Shown: positions 1 to 6,989, counted from the stretch's first letter. The stretch is 40,016 nt of DNA from Planctomycetota bacterium (GCA_019456255.1 VRUG01000022.1:1-40016), one strand, 5' to 3'. Program-made: numbers and translations. Notes: generated by a model from the sequence alone, not told the origin.

Positions 1-1
1 A

Positions 2-1021
2 GAGACAGTTGTTTTACGCAATGGCTCTGGCAAAAATGAGGTTAGAATCCTGCGGAGCGAGATTTCAGAACTGCGTAAAGACATGAAGGTCATGATGGCT
101 AAATTGGACAGTTTAAAACCGGCAACAGCTGGTGGATGCAGCGGATGTGGTGGAAAGAAAAAAGCTGGCGGATGTGGCGGCGGATGCGGCGGGAAGAAGA
201 AAGCTGGAGGGTGCGGCAATAACCGTAAAACAGATGCTACTGTTTATGATATAACTACAGAAGATTCACCCGTTTTAGGACCAGTGGATGCAGCAGTAAC
301 TATCACCATGTTTGCTGACTTTCAATGTATGTACAGTATTCGTGAAAATACAAAGATTGAAAGTATTCTTAAAGAATATCCAGATAAGGTCAAATTTGTA
401 TTTAAGCATTATCTGCTGGCTTTCCACAAAAAAGCCAAACCTGCCCATGTCGCTGCTGAGTTAGCATATATAGAAAAAGGCTCGGATGGTTTCTGGGAGA
501 TGTATAATATGATTATTGCTAAGCCCAGAGAGTTAGAGGTTCCGGTTTTGCGTGGCTATGTAGAGTCACTCGGATTGGATTTGGCAACGTTCGACGAAAT
601 ATTAGCTGATGAGAAAGCGATCGATACATTGCTAAGTGAAGATAAAGCCGAAGCCAAAAAGTGCAAAGTTAGCAGCACTCCTACGGTATTTATCAATGGC
701 CTTAAGATGGCCAATCGTGATATCGAATCATATAAGGAGCGAATCGACCAAATTCTTGCTGCCTTGGAAAACGCAACAGATGAAGGCCAGAAAGTGTCTT
801 CTACAAGTGGTAATGCTAAAGATATGGATGTTAAATCTGAATTTGCTAACGCTAAATGTCCGATTATGGCTTCACCAATTAATCCCGATAAGGTTGCAGA
901 AAACTTGATTCGTAGCTACAGAAGTCAGAAGATTGCGTTTTGCTGTGCAGGCTGTCCTGAATCTTGGGATAAGCTTTCAGATTTAGAGAAGAATGCAAAA
1001 CTGGCAAAGGTAAGCCTATAG
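2..1021 (+). CDS. DsbA-like thioredoxin-fold protein with Cys/Gly-rich linker and C-terminal CPIM...CCAGC metal-site-like domain (5' partial)
   Basis: The reading frame is already open at base 2, so the true start lies left of the window and an ATG at 83 is probably internal. The first ~35 visible residues are charged and helical (RSEISELRKDM...), like a coiled coil. Next come two copies of a Cys/Gly/Lys unit (CGGKKKAGG type, with CxxC pairs), then a DsbA/thioredoxin-like domain with FADFQCMYS where the family normally has CxxC, and a cis-Pro loop SSTPTVFING. The C-terminus has CPIM ... FCCAGC, like YHS/TRASH-type metal-binding modules. The resolving cysteine is Ser here, so a classic dithiol oxidase seems unlikely. 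A metal-handling or monothiol redox role is inference. No neighbour in the window clarifies the job; the gene is followed by a 450-bp gap. Confidence 0.7.
   Translation, partial: ETVVLRNGSGKNEVRILRSEISELRKDMKVMMAKLDSLKPATAGGCSGCGGKKKAGGCGGGCGGKKKAGGCGNNRKTDATVYDITTEDSPVLGPVDAAVTITMFADFQCMYSIRENTKIESILKEYPDKVKFVFKHYLLAFHKKAKPAHVAAELAYIEKGSDGFWEMYNMIIAKPRELEVPVLRGYVESLGLDLATFDEILADEKAIDTLLSEDKAEAKKCKVSSTPTVFINGLKMANRDIESYKERIDQILAALENATDEGQKVSSTSGNAKDMDVKSEFANAKCPIMASPINPDKVAENLIRSYRSQKIAFCCAGCPESWDKLSDLEKNAKLAKVSL
137..228 (+). repeat. In-gene tandem repeat encoding Cys/Gly/Lys units
   Basis: Two near-identical units encode CGGKKKAGGCG-type peptides, each with CxxC or CxxxC spacing. Similarity at the DNA level (ggatgtgg / aagaaaaaagctgg and ggatgcgg / aagaagaaagctgg) suggests a recent internal duplication. 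The resulting linker has about six cysteines and could bind metal; this is inference. Confidence 0.6.
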
Positions 1022-1455
1022 AGTTGCAAGGTTTAGCGTTATGAGTTGTGCTTAATGTTGTATAAGATTTTACAATACCTGAAACAACATCAAGCAATTA
1101 ACGACAAAATGTCTGGACATCCTCATAGATTTCCCTTTGGCAAGGACAAGATAAATAAATCTAGATATCCCCATAGATTTATGGCTAAATCTGGCAATGG
1201 GGACGAGTGAGGACACGTGGGGACAAGTAATCAGTTTGGAAACCGCCTTCGGCGGATTTGATTTAAAATAGTAATGTTCAAGTTTTGAAACCCCCGATTT
1301 ATGTCATTATATCATATTTTCAGCTTTTTTCAAGAAAAAAGCGGTTTTTTTGGCCCGATAGGGCTGGCAGAATGAATAAGTTGCCTATTTCAACACGAGG
1401 CAGCAACCCTAAATATAAATTATTAAAATAAAAGAATTCTCTTGATTAATTTTTA
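1022..1455. other. 434-bp gene-free stretch with short repeats
   Basis: No convincing gene. It contains two similar copies of a segment ending in CATAGATTT (near 1119-1133 and 1167-1181), then three GGGGAC/GAGGAC-type motifs (about 1199-1225), a small CCGCC-TTC-GGCGG hairpin (1243-1255), and a longer U-rich hairpin listed separately. The GGGGAC repetition resembles sequence often seen around small REP-type elements, but no transposase is present. Confidence 0.5.
1323..1351 (+). terminator. Probable intrinsic terminator
   Basis: A perfect 9-bp inverted repeat GCTTTTTTC / GAAAAAAGC (1323-1331 and 1334-1342) has only two bases between the arms and is followed by GG and seven T (1345-1351). The stem is AT-rich and therefore weaker than usual. 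It could end transcription from the DsbA-like gene and insulate the module downstream. Confidence 0.45.
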
Positions 1456-1470
1456 ACACAACATTATAGT
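1442..1470 (+). promoter_or_regulatory. Promoter of the accessory module (leaderless?)
   Basis: TTGATT (1442-1447), 17-bp spacer, TATAGT (1465-1470). The ATG at 1477 lies only 6 bases after the -10, so the mRNA would be leaderless or nearly so, which fits the lack of a Shine-Dalgarno sequence. Confidence 0.55.
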
Positions 1471-1475
1471 TGTGT
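1456..1475. promoter_or_regulatory. Palindromic operator over the -10
   Basis: A perfect inverted repeat, arms ACACAAC (1456-1462) and GTTGTGT (1469-1475) around a 6-bp ATTATA centre. It covers the -10 hexamer and ends one base before the first ATG. A site in this place would block RNA polymerase when bound. The XRE-type protein encoded two genes in (1944-3233) is the obvious candidate ligand, giving autorepression; the binding itself is inferred. Confidence 0.6.
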
Positions 1476-1476
1476 C

Positions 1477-1941
1477 ATGATACCTGAATTCGTAGACATC
1501 GGAGGTCATTGGAAAGTGTTGCCTGCAGGAATACATTATGCAACACTTGAGGAAATTGAATTACGTTTTGCGACTACTAATAAACATCGGAAACAACTTT
1601 TTTCTGGATTTAAAATGGGTGCGATGGCTTTGCAAAAAGCTGGATGTCGTAAGATATTTCTGGACGGTAGTTTTGTTACAGAAAAGCCGGTGCCCGGTGA
1701 TTTTGATGTATGTTGGGACTCCATGGGAGTAAACCCGGCAAAGTTAGACCCTGTTTTTTTAGATTTCAAGAACAGACGTAAAAAACAGAAGGCGCGTTTC
1801 CATGGAGAATTCTTCCCATCCAGTTGTTGTGCAGATGGCAAATGCTTCTTTCTCGATTATTTTCAAATCGATAAATACACGGGAAGTGCTAAGGGTATTA
1901 TTTGTTTAAGTTTCTTAAGTGGTAAAAAGAAAAGGGTATAA
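1477..1941 (+). CDS. DUF6932-family protein, nucleotidyltransferase-like motif
   Basis: 154 aa. It resembles the uncharacterised DUF6932 family (pattern LPxGIHxAT near the N-terminus, LDGSFVT...GDFDxCWD, FFQxDxxTGxxKGI near the C-terminus). G64-S65 followed by D75-F76-D77 has the look of the GS-x(n)-DxD active site of minimal nucleotidyltransferases, as in MntA/AbiEii-type toxins, though the gap is slightly long. That match is my own reading and not a search result. The gene has its own promoter and operator and ends 2 bp before the XRE/ImmA-type gene, so the two are surely co-transcribed. A toxin/antitoxin or defence pairing is plausible but unproven. Confidence 0.7.
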   Translation: MIPEFVDIGGHWKVLPAGIHYATLEEIELRFATTNKHRKQLFSGFKMGAMALQKAGCRKIFLDGSFVTEKPVPGDFDVCWDSMGVNPAKLDPVFLDFKNRRKKQKARFHGEFFPSSCCADGKCFFLDYFQIDKYTGSAKGIICLSFLSGKKKRV

Positions 1942-1943
1942 TC

Positions 1944-3233
1944 ATGATAACAAATGAGCGACAATATAAAATCACAAATACTCAATTGAAGAAACTCGAT
2001 GAAACAATTAAGGCTTTTGATATCAAAGCAGCGGCCAAACAAACCAAGTCTAAAATTTTAGCAAAAGCAGAGTTAGATGCGCTGCAGAGTGAATACGAAA
2101 ACCTCTCTCTGCAACTTAAAGAATACGAAACATTAAAATCTGGAACTGTTGAGATATTTGAGGCATCTAACTTGGAAGAGTTGCCAAGTATTCTTATCAG
2201 GGCACGTATTGCTAAAGGATTTTCACAGCGCCAGCTTGCAAATGCTCTTAGTTTGAAAGAACAGCAGATTCAAAGATATGAAGCAGAAGAATACGCTTCT
2301 GCAAATTTGCGTAGACTCGCTGAAGTGGCAAAGGCTCTTAGTCTAAACATAAGTGAAGTTGCTGAATTTCAAACAATATCACAAGGATATTTAGAACAAG
2401 ATAGCAATGATTTTGCATGGAATGAATTTCCTATTAAAGAAATGTACTTTCGTGGTTGGTTTGAAGACTTTTCAGGTTCTTTGCCGGAAGCTATGGCCAA
2501 TGCAGAAGAACTTGTCGGAAATTTTGTAAAAAACTCACTTGGTACTCCGATACAAGCGGCAGCAGCACGCCAACGAATACGTTTAGGTGGCGTCATAAAT
2601 CTATATGCTCTTATTGCTTGGCAATGTTATGTTATAACTATTGCAAAAAACAAAGAATCTATAAAAAAATACAAAAAAGAAATAATAACGAATAGATGGT
2701 TCACTGAACTTGCTCATCTAAGCGCCGAAACAGATAGCCCTTTGAAAGCTGTTGAATATTTAAAAGATTTTGGGATTCATTTAATCGTAGTACCCCATCT
2801 GTCTCATACTCATTTAGATGGAGCAGCATTTTTACTTTCTGGTTCACCTGTAATTGGGATGACTTTGCGTCATGATAGGCTTGACAACTTCTGGTTTGTT
2901 CTTTTTCATGAACTTATTCACATACAGAAACATTTACATAAAGGCAAAATTGAAAGTATATTTGACGATCTTGATGCAAAGGCTAATGACATAGAACAAG
3001 AAGCGGATGAACTTGCGGGGGAAATCCTTATCCCAGAAAGCAAGTGGGAAACAGCTTTGGCTCGCTACCTAAGAAATGAAAATTCTATTAAAGACTTTGC
3101 AAACGAATTGGATATTAACCCCGCAATAGTCGCAGGAAAGATAAGAAGAGAGGCCGACAACTATATAATACTTAAAGATATGGTCGGACAAGGTGAAGTA
3201 AGAAAGTGTTTTTCAGAAGTTGAATTTCCTTAA
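1944..3233 (+). CDS. XRE-family HTH regulator fused to ImmA/IrrE-type metallopeptidase
   Basis: 429 aa in three parts. Residues 1-70 are helical and start with MITNERQYKIT, an N-terminus often seen in HigA-like antitoxin regulators. Residues ~84-140 form an XRE helix-turn-helix (RIAKGFSQRQLANALSLKEQQIQRYE). The C-terminal half is an ImmA/IrrE-type domain with zinc motif H322-E-L-I-H326 and a downstream EQEADELAGEILIP segment that would supply the third ligand. Family members usually cleave or sense a partner repressor during stress or phage attack. The gene lies 2 bp after the DUF6932 gene, with the beta-family gene 16 bp beyond. It probably binds the 1456-1475 palindrome. Domain calls are firm; the role in this locus is inferred. 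Confidence 0.85.
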   Translation: MITNERQYKITNTQLKKLDETIKAFDIKAAAKQTKSKILAKAELDALQSEYENLSLQLKEYETLKSGTVEIFEASNLEELPSILIRARIAKGFSQRQLANALSLKEQQIQRYEAEEYASANLRRLAEVAKALSLNISEVAEFQTISQGYLEQDSNDFAWNEFPIKEMYFRGWFEDFSGSLPEAMANAEELVGNFVKNSLGTPIQAAAARQRIRLGGVINLYALIAWQCYVITIAKNKESIKKYKKEIITNRWFTELAHLSAETDSPLKAVEYLKDFGIHLIVVPHLSHTHLDGAAFLLSGSPVIGMTLRHDRLDNFWFVLFHELIHIQKHLHKGKIESIFDDLDAKANDIEQEADELAGEILIPESKWETALARYLRNENSIKDFANELDINPAIVAGKIRREADNYIILKDMVGQGEVRKCFSEVEFP

Positions 3234-3249
3234 TATAAGGAGACTTACA

Positions 3250-4335
3250 ATGAATTTTGATCATTCTCATTATGTGCCATGCCTCCGATGGAAGCAAGGA
3301 GAGTATCAAGCAGTATTAAGATTGCATGAAAAAGCAAAAAAGAAGTTTACTCCACTCATACAAGTTCCAGAATTTGGATATGACTTCGAAAAGGGAAAAG
3401 AACCTAAGGTAATAGACAAACACATAGAACCTTTTGCAAAACGAGTCCATGACAAATGGGGTAAATTACCTTGTTTTGTAGATTTAAAGCTTATTAATCC
3501 TTCTGTACGGTTGGAAAATAAGACCCATCCTGTTAAATATGTATTTGATGATTTGCGAAGAAGGGGATGTTACTCCATCCCTGTTACTGGCCTCGGTAGG
3601 GATAAGGCATATCAGCAGGCTATTAAATCAATTTTAATAAAGGATAAATCAGGTGTTTGTTTAAGAGTGTCAATCGAGGAAGCTGCAAAGGGTTCATTTG
3701 CTACAGATATTAATTCTTTACTATCAACTCTAAATGTTCAAGTAGATAATTGTGATCTTATTATGGATTTAGTCACCCCGAATTTTGAACCACTTGATGG
3801 TTTTTCAAAAGTTATTCAAAACATTGTAAAAAAAATACCCTATCTGGCCAAGTGGCGAACCTTTTCGCTCATAGGTACTTCTTTCCCAAAATCAATGGGG
3901 GGAATTAAAACAGGAGTAACAAACATCCCGCGTCATGAATGGCAAATATACAAGATTATCATTCATAGTTTTAAAAAAGCAGGTCTTCGACTCCCTACCT
4001 TTGGCGACTATGCCATTTCTCACCCTGATATACCCGATTTAGATTGGCGAGTAGTTAAGCCTAAAGTAAAAATTAGGTATACCGTTGATGATAAGTGGTA
4101 CCTTGTTAAAGGAAAGAATTACAGAGATTACGGTTATGGACAATATCACGAACTAAGTAAACAAATTTTAAATTCTGGTTATTATTATGGTCCGACATTT
4201 TCATGGGGAGACAAATACATACAGCAATGTGCAAATGGAGGAAGCACGGGCCATCTCACAATGTGGGTAGGAGTGGATACAAACCATCATATTGAGAAGG
4301 TGATTCAGGACATCGCCAGTTTTTACGATTCTTAA
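3250..4335 (+). CDS. Beta family protein (T4 beta protein-like, sce7725-type)
   Basis: 361 aa from the ATG at 3250, which has AAGGAG (3237-3242) 7 bases upstream; an in-frame TTG at 3220 lies inside the preceding gene and has no ribosome site. The N-terminus (YVPCLRWKQGEYQAVLRL ... FTPLIQVPE) fits the uncharacterised 'beta protein' family, named from phage T4 and often found next to sce7726-type genes. No catalytic motif is obvious. It follows the XRE/ImmA-type gene by 16 bp and is convergent with the sce7726-type gene, overlapping its 3' end by 80 bp. This pairing is recurrent in bacteria and has been suspected to be phage-related; the function is unknown. Confidence 0.75.
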   Translation: MNFDHSHYVPCLRWKQGEYQAVLRLHEKAKKKFTPLIQVPEFGYDFEKGKEPKVIDKHIEPFAKRVHDKWGKLPCFVDLKLINPSVRLENKTHPVKYVFDDLRRRGCYSIPVTGLGRDKAYQQAIKSILIKDKSGVCLRVSIEEAAKGSFATDINSLLSTLNVQVDNCDLIMDLVTPNFEPLDGFSKVIQNIVKKIPYLAKWRTFSLIGTSFPKSMGGIKTGVTNIPRHEWQIYKIIIHSFKKAGLRLPTFGDYAISHPDIPDLDWRVVKPKVKIRYTVDDKWYLVKGKNYRDYGYGQYHELSKQILNSGYYYGPTFSWGDKYIQQCANGGSTGHLTMWVGVDTNHHIEKVIQDIASFYDS

Positions 4336-4873
4336 GATACTCTCTAACAGTTTTTTGCAGTTCACAAATATGCAGCATGTCTGCCAGATGGTCATATAAC
4401 ACCGCACGAGGTTGACGAAGGACCTTAGGTGAAACTTTTTTCAGCTGCAATATCTCTGCTGCTTCATTGCGCCATAATAATCGTGCTATAGCTAATGGAT
4501 CTATGTTTTTATTTGTCCTAGTATTACGAATTACATGAAAATTAACAGCACCTCTCGAACCCCTTATAGACACAATAATTCCCCAAAATTTAGGAATGTA
4601 TTTTGGGATAGAATTGATATAACGGTCACCCACAACAATAGAGATCTTATCAAAAACTGCATTATATGATTTTACTTGTTCTTCAAGTCTGCGCAGTGAA
4701 TCTTTGTTACTTTTAATTTCATAGCCGATGAGATGGCCATTAATTACAGCAATATCTGCTCGACATTTCCCATGATTCAGACCAAGTTCATCAATCACAA
4801 GTGTGCCTTTTTGGGCATGATGCTGTCGCAGTCTTTTTCTATGAAAATTATGTCTAATTTCTGCATCATTCAT
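4256..4873 (-). CDS. sce7726-family protein with PD-(D/E)XK nuclease-like core
   Basis: 205 aa, ATG at 4873. The N-terminal half reads like a PD-(D/E)XK fold: E29, D40 in CRADIAVINGHLIG, then E52-I-K54 in GYEIKS, then Q66...Y70 (EEQVKSY), the Q-x3-Y pattern of RecB/Cas4-type nucleases. The C-terminal half is less conserved and has no recognised motif. A DNA-cutting role is inferred from these residues. The gene runs opposite to the module but its end overlaps the beta-family gene by 80 bp, so the two mRNAs would be complementary there. It has its own promoter at 4966-4993. Confidence 0.75.
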   Translation of the reverse strand: MNDAEIRHNFHRKRLRQHHAQKGTLVIDELGLNHGKCRADIAVINGHLIGYEIKSNKDSLRRLEEQVKSYNAVFDKISIVVGDRYINSIPKYIPKFWGIIVSIRGSRGAVNFHVIRNTRTNKNIDPLAIARLLWRNEAAEILQLKKVSPKVLRQPRAVLYDHLADMLHICELQKTVREYLKNRKNWRCPESPSQYDGLYPLLPTL

Positions 4874-4965
4874 AGCTTAATATATTACCAATAAGAAGGA
4901 GTTCTTTACGTAATCATGTATAAAATCAAAGTTAAATAAAAGAGAAATGATTCTTCTCCTAGTAA

Positions 4966-4993
4966 GTTATATTCTAATATCGTCACAAATCAA
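4966..4993 (-). promoter_or_regulatory. Promoter of the sce7726-type gene
   Basis: Read on the minus strand: TTGATT (4993-4988), 16-bp spacer, TATAAC (4971-4966), about 90 nt ahead of the ATG at 4873. The -35 is the same hexamer as at 1442 and 39585. Confidence 0.4.
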
Positions 4994-5062
4994 GCTTTCT
5001 CCTTATCTGAAATAAGTAAGATTTTTCAAAATTGTAAAAAAAAACCTATTAGATGGGTAGAA

Positions 5063-5096
5063 GCCCCATTAGATAGCTAAAAATATCTAACAGGGC
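5063..5096. repeat. REP-like imperfect hairpin
   Basis: GCCC-CA-TTAGATA (5063-5075) faces TATCTAA-CA-GGGC (5084-5096): eleven pairs with a two-base internal mismatch around an 8-base loop. It is followed within 10 bp by a second hairpin, so the pair looks like a short REP-type unit. Confidence 0.45.
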
Positions 5097-5105
5097 AAGG
5101 GGGGT

Positions 5106-5128
5106 CCCGCACTACGTTGAGTGCAGGG
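5106..5128. repeat. REP-like hairpin
   Basis: CCCGCACT (5106-5113) pairs with AGTGCAGGG (5120-5128) with one bulged A. No T-run follows on either strand, so it is unlikely to be a terminator. Confidence 0.45.
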
Positions 5129-5190
5129 TACAAAATGTTAAAATAGGTAAGATTGAGGGTGAAATCGTAAATTTTGGGGGAAAGTTGCAA

Positions 5191-5226
5191 TTTTTTTCAT
5201 TTTTTTTCGTTTTTTTCGTTTTTTTT
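5191..5226. promoter_or_regulatory. Phased T-tracts (curved DNA / UP-element-like)
   Basis: Four runs of 7-8 T start at 5191, 5200, 5210 and 5219, a 9-10 bp period close to one helical turn, and end 3 bp before a -35-like TTGCAC. Such phasing is expected to bend DNA and to offer an UP-type contact for the RNA polymerase alpha subunit. Confidence 0.5.
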
Positions 5227-5229
5227 AGT

Positions 5230-5258
5230 TTGCACTTTGTGGTGTGGCTGTATAAGAT
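5230..5258 (+). promoter_or_regulatory. Promoter candidate P1 for tRNA-Thr-tuf
   Basis: TTGCAC (5230-5235) with TAAGAT at 5253-5258 (17-bp spacer), or TATAAG at 5251 with a shorter 15-bp spacer. It lies immediately downstream of the phased T-tracts. Confidence 0.45.
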
Positions 5259-5285
5259 AATCAATTCACTTAATTAAATATAGGG

Positions 5286-5291
5286 TATAAT
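5286..5291 (+). promoter_or_regulatory. Promoter candidate P2 (-10 TATAAT)
   Basis: A perfect TATAAT preceded by GGG; the best -35 (TTCACT at 5265) is weak with a 15-bp spacer. A start about 7 bases downstream would coincide with the base of the hairpin at 5299. Confidence 0.4.
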
Positions 5292-5298
5292 TTCGTAT

Positions 5299-5365
5299 CC
5301 GCAGTTATAGTACAGGCTTATTTGGCTTATAAGAGCCGAAGTGGTTGGTGTACTTTAAGTTGCGG
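5299..5365 (+). ncRNA. Long hairpin at the 5' end of the tRNA-Thr-tuf leader
   Basis: CCGCA...AGTACA (5299-5314) pairs with TGTACT...TGCGG (5349-5365), about 14 pairs with two mismatches and one bulge, enclosing an internal GGCT...AGCC hairpin. It begins where transcription from the TATAAT at 5286 should start. It matches no riboswitch I recognise; a leader-stability or regulatory role is inference. Confidence 0.4.
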
Positions 5366-5422
5366 GGCGTTTTGTGTAATAGCAATTGTCTCTATTAATT
5401 TAGAGGTGTAGTACATACAGTT

Positions 5423-5495
<73 letters not shown>

Positions 5496-5590
5496 GAAAA
5501 GCAGAAGTCGTGCCAAGCTGCAATGGAATTGTGGTTTTTGGCAATGAGTTAATAATACGAGTTAGCTTAAGAGTATGTGAAAATAAAAAC

Positions 5591-5614
5591 GGTTAGGAAC
5601 ATTTAATACTAACC
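5591..5614 (+). promoter_or_regulatory. Small hairpin upstream of the tuf ribosome site
   Basis: GGTTAG (5591-5596) and CTAACC (5609-5614) form a 6-bp stem that ends 6 bases before the TTGGAGG Shine-Dalgarno sequence of tuf. It could be a tRNA-processing or translational control element; no more can be said. Confidence 0.3.
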
Positions 5615-5638
5615 CAGCTATTGGAGGTTTATAGAAAG

Positions 5639-6853
5639 ATGGCAAAGGCAGTATTTGAGAGAACGAAAGACCATGTCAATATTGGGACGATAGGTCACAT
5701 TGACCATGGTAAAACGACGTTGACGGCGGCGATAACTATGCGTCTTGCGCATAAGGCTGGTACCGGTAATGTTAAGAAGTTTGACGAAATTGATAATGCT
5801 CCGGAAGAGAAGGAGCGCGGCATTACAATTAATACTGCCCACGTTGAGTATGAGACAGAGAATCGTCATTATGCTCACGTTGATTGCCCGGGTCATGCTG
5901 ACTATGTCAAGAACATGATAACCGGCGCGGCCCAGATGGATGGCGCGATATTGGTGGTAGCGGCGAGTGACGGCCCGATGCCTCAGACTCGTGAGCACAT
6001 TCTTTTGGCTCGTCAGGTAAACGTGCCTTGCTTAGTGGTTTTCCTTAATAAGATTGACCAGGTCGACGACCCTGAACTTATTGAGCTTGTAGAGATGGAA
6101 GTTAGAGAGCTTCTTAGCAAGTATGATTTCCCCGGCGATGATATTCCGATTATTCAGGGTTCAGCATTGGCGGCGATGGAGAGTGAAGGCAAAGACGATG
6201 AGGCTTGCAAGTGCATTGATGAGTTGATGAAGGCAGTTGATGAGTATATTCCGATACCAGAGCGAGCAGTAGATTTGCCGTTCCTGATGCCGGTTGAAGA
6301 CGTCTTTAGTATTAAGGGCCGTGGTACAGTTGGTACAGGCAGAATTGAACGTGGTAAGGTCAATGTCGGCGATGAGGTCGAAATCGTTGGTCTCGCTGCA
6401 GAGGTTCGCAAGACAGTTTGTACTGGCGTTGAGATGTTTAATAAGACACTTGATGATGGCCAGGCCGGCGACAATGTTGGGCTGCTTTTACGTGGTATTG
6501 AAAAGACAGACCTTGAGCGTGGCCAGGTAGTTGCTAAGCCGGGCAGCATTACACCTCATACGCGATTTGACGCAGAGGTTTATGTATTGACTAAAGAAGA
6601 GGGTGGTCGTCATACTCCATTCTTCGCTAACTATAAGCCCCAGTTTTTCTTCAGAACCACGGATGTAACCGGTGCAGTTCACGGTCTTAAGAGTCGTGAA
6701 GGCAAGGCAGCAGAGATGTGTATGCCTGGTGACAACATTGCGATGGATGTTGAGATTATCTCTCCAATCGCGATGGAAGAAGGATTGCGATTCGCGATTC
6801 GTGAAGGCGGCAGAACAGTTGGTGCCGGCGTAGTTACCAAGATTATCGAATAG
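5639..6853 (+). CDS. tuf: Elongation factor Tu
   Basis: 404 aa GTPase that carries aminoacyl-tRNA to the ribosomal A site. I start it at ATG 5639, 11 bases after TTGGAGG (5621-5627); a TTG at 5621 would overlap that ribosome site. G1 is G19-H-I-D-H-G-K-T26 (Ile where Val is usual), switch I has RGITI (60-64), G3 is DCPGH (82-86), G4 is NKID (137-140), followed by SALAA as G5. Beta-barrel domains II and III follow in full ([14 protein letters not shown]-terminal [10 protein letters not shown]). It lies between tRNA-Thr and rpmG, apart from fusA, so this copy matches tufB rather than the str-operon tufA. It is the only tuf in the window. Confidence 0.98.
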   Translation: MAKAVFERTKDHVNIGTIGHIDHGKTTLTAAITMRLAHKAGTGNVKKFDEIDNAPEEKERGITINTAHVEYETENRHYAHVDCPGHADYVKNMITGAAQMDGAILVVAASDGPMPQTREHILLARQVNVPCLVVFLNKIDQVDDPELIELVEMEVRELLSKYDFPGDDIPIIQGSALAAMESEGKDDEACKCIDELMKAVDEYIPIPERAVDLPFLMPVEDVFSIKGRGTVGTGRIERGKVNVGDEVEIVGLAAEVRKTVCTGVEMFNKTLDDGQAGDNVGLLLRGIEKTDLERGQVVAKPGSITPHTRFDAEVYVLTKEEGGRHTPFFANYKPQFFFRTTDVTGAVHGLKSREGKAAEMCMPGDNIAMDVEIISPIAMEEGLRFAIREGGRTVGAGVVTKIIE

Positions 6854-6989
6854 GTAACTGGCTGGACAAAAATGTAAGTGTGAAAATCAAAGGCACGTAA
6901 TACCTTCGTAAGAGGGTTTATAGTTTATTTTAGAGAATTAAGGGAAAGTCCCGCAAAGAAGATAACCCGCAAGTCGGGGACAGGAATTT

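Larger units (their letters stand above)
4874..5422. other. 549-bp gene-free stretch between accessory module and tRNA-Thr
   Basis: No gene seen. From left to right it holds the minus-strand promoter, two imperfect REP-like hairpins (5063-5096 and 5106-5128), four phased T-tracts, two possible promoters for tRNA-Thr-tuf, and a long hairpin at the expected 5' end of that transcript. These are listed separately. Confidence 0.6.

Noticed and set aside
1536..1841. 101-codon minus-strand frame inside the DUF6932 gene
   Set aside because: Antisense to a recognisable protein family, with no ribosome site and no motif.
4201..4407. 68-codon minus-strand frame at the beta/sce7726 junction
   Set aside because: It overlaps the better supported sce7726-type frame on the same strand and has no family resemblance.
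5621..5638. TTG start for tuf
   Set aside because: The TTG lies in the TTGGAGG Shine-Dalgarno sequence; the family N-terminus begins at ATG 5639.
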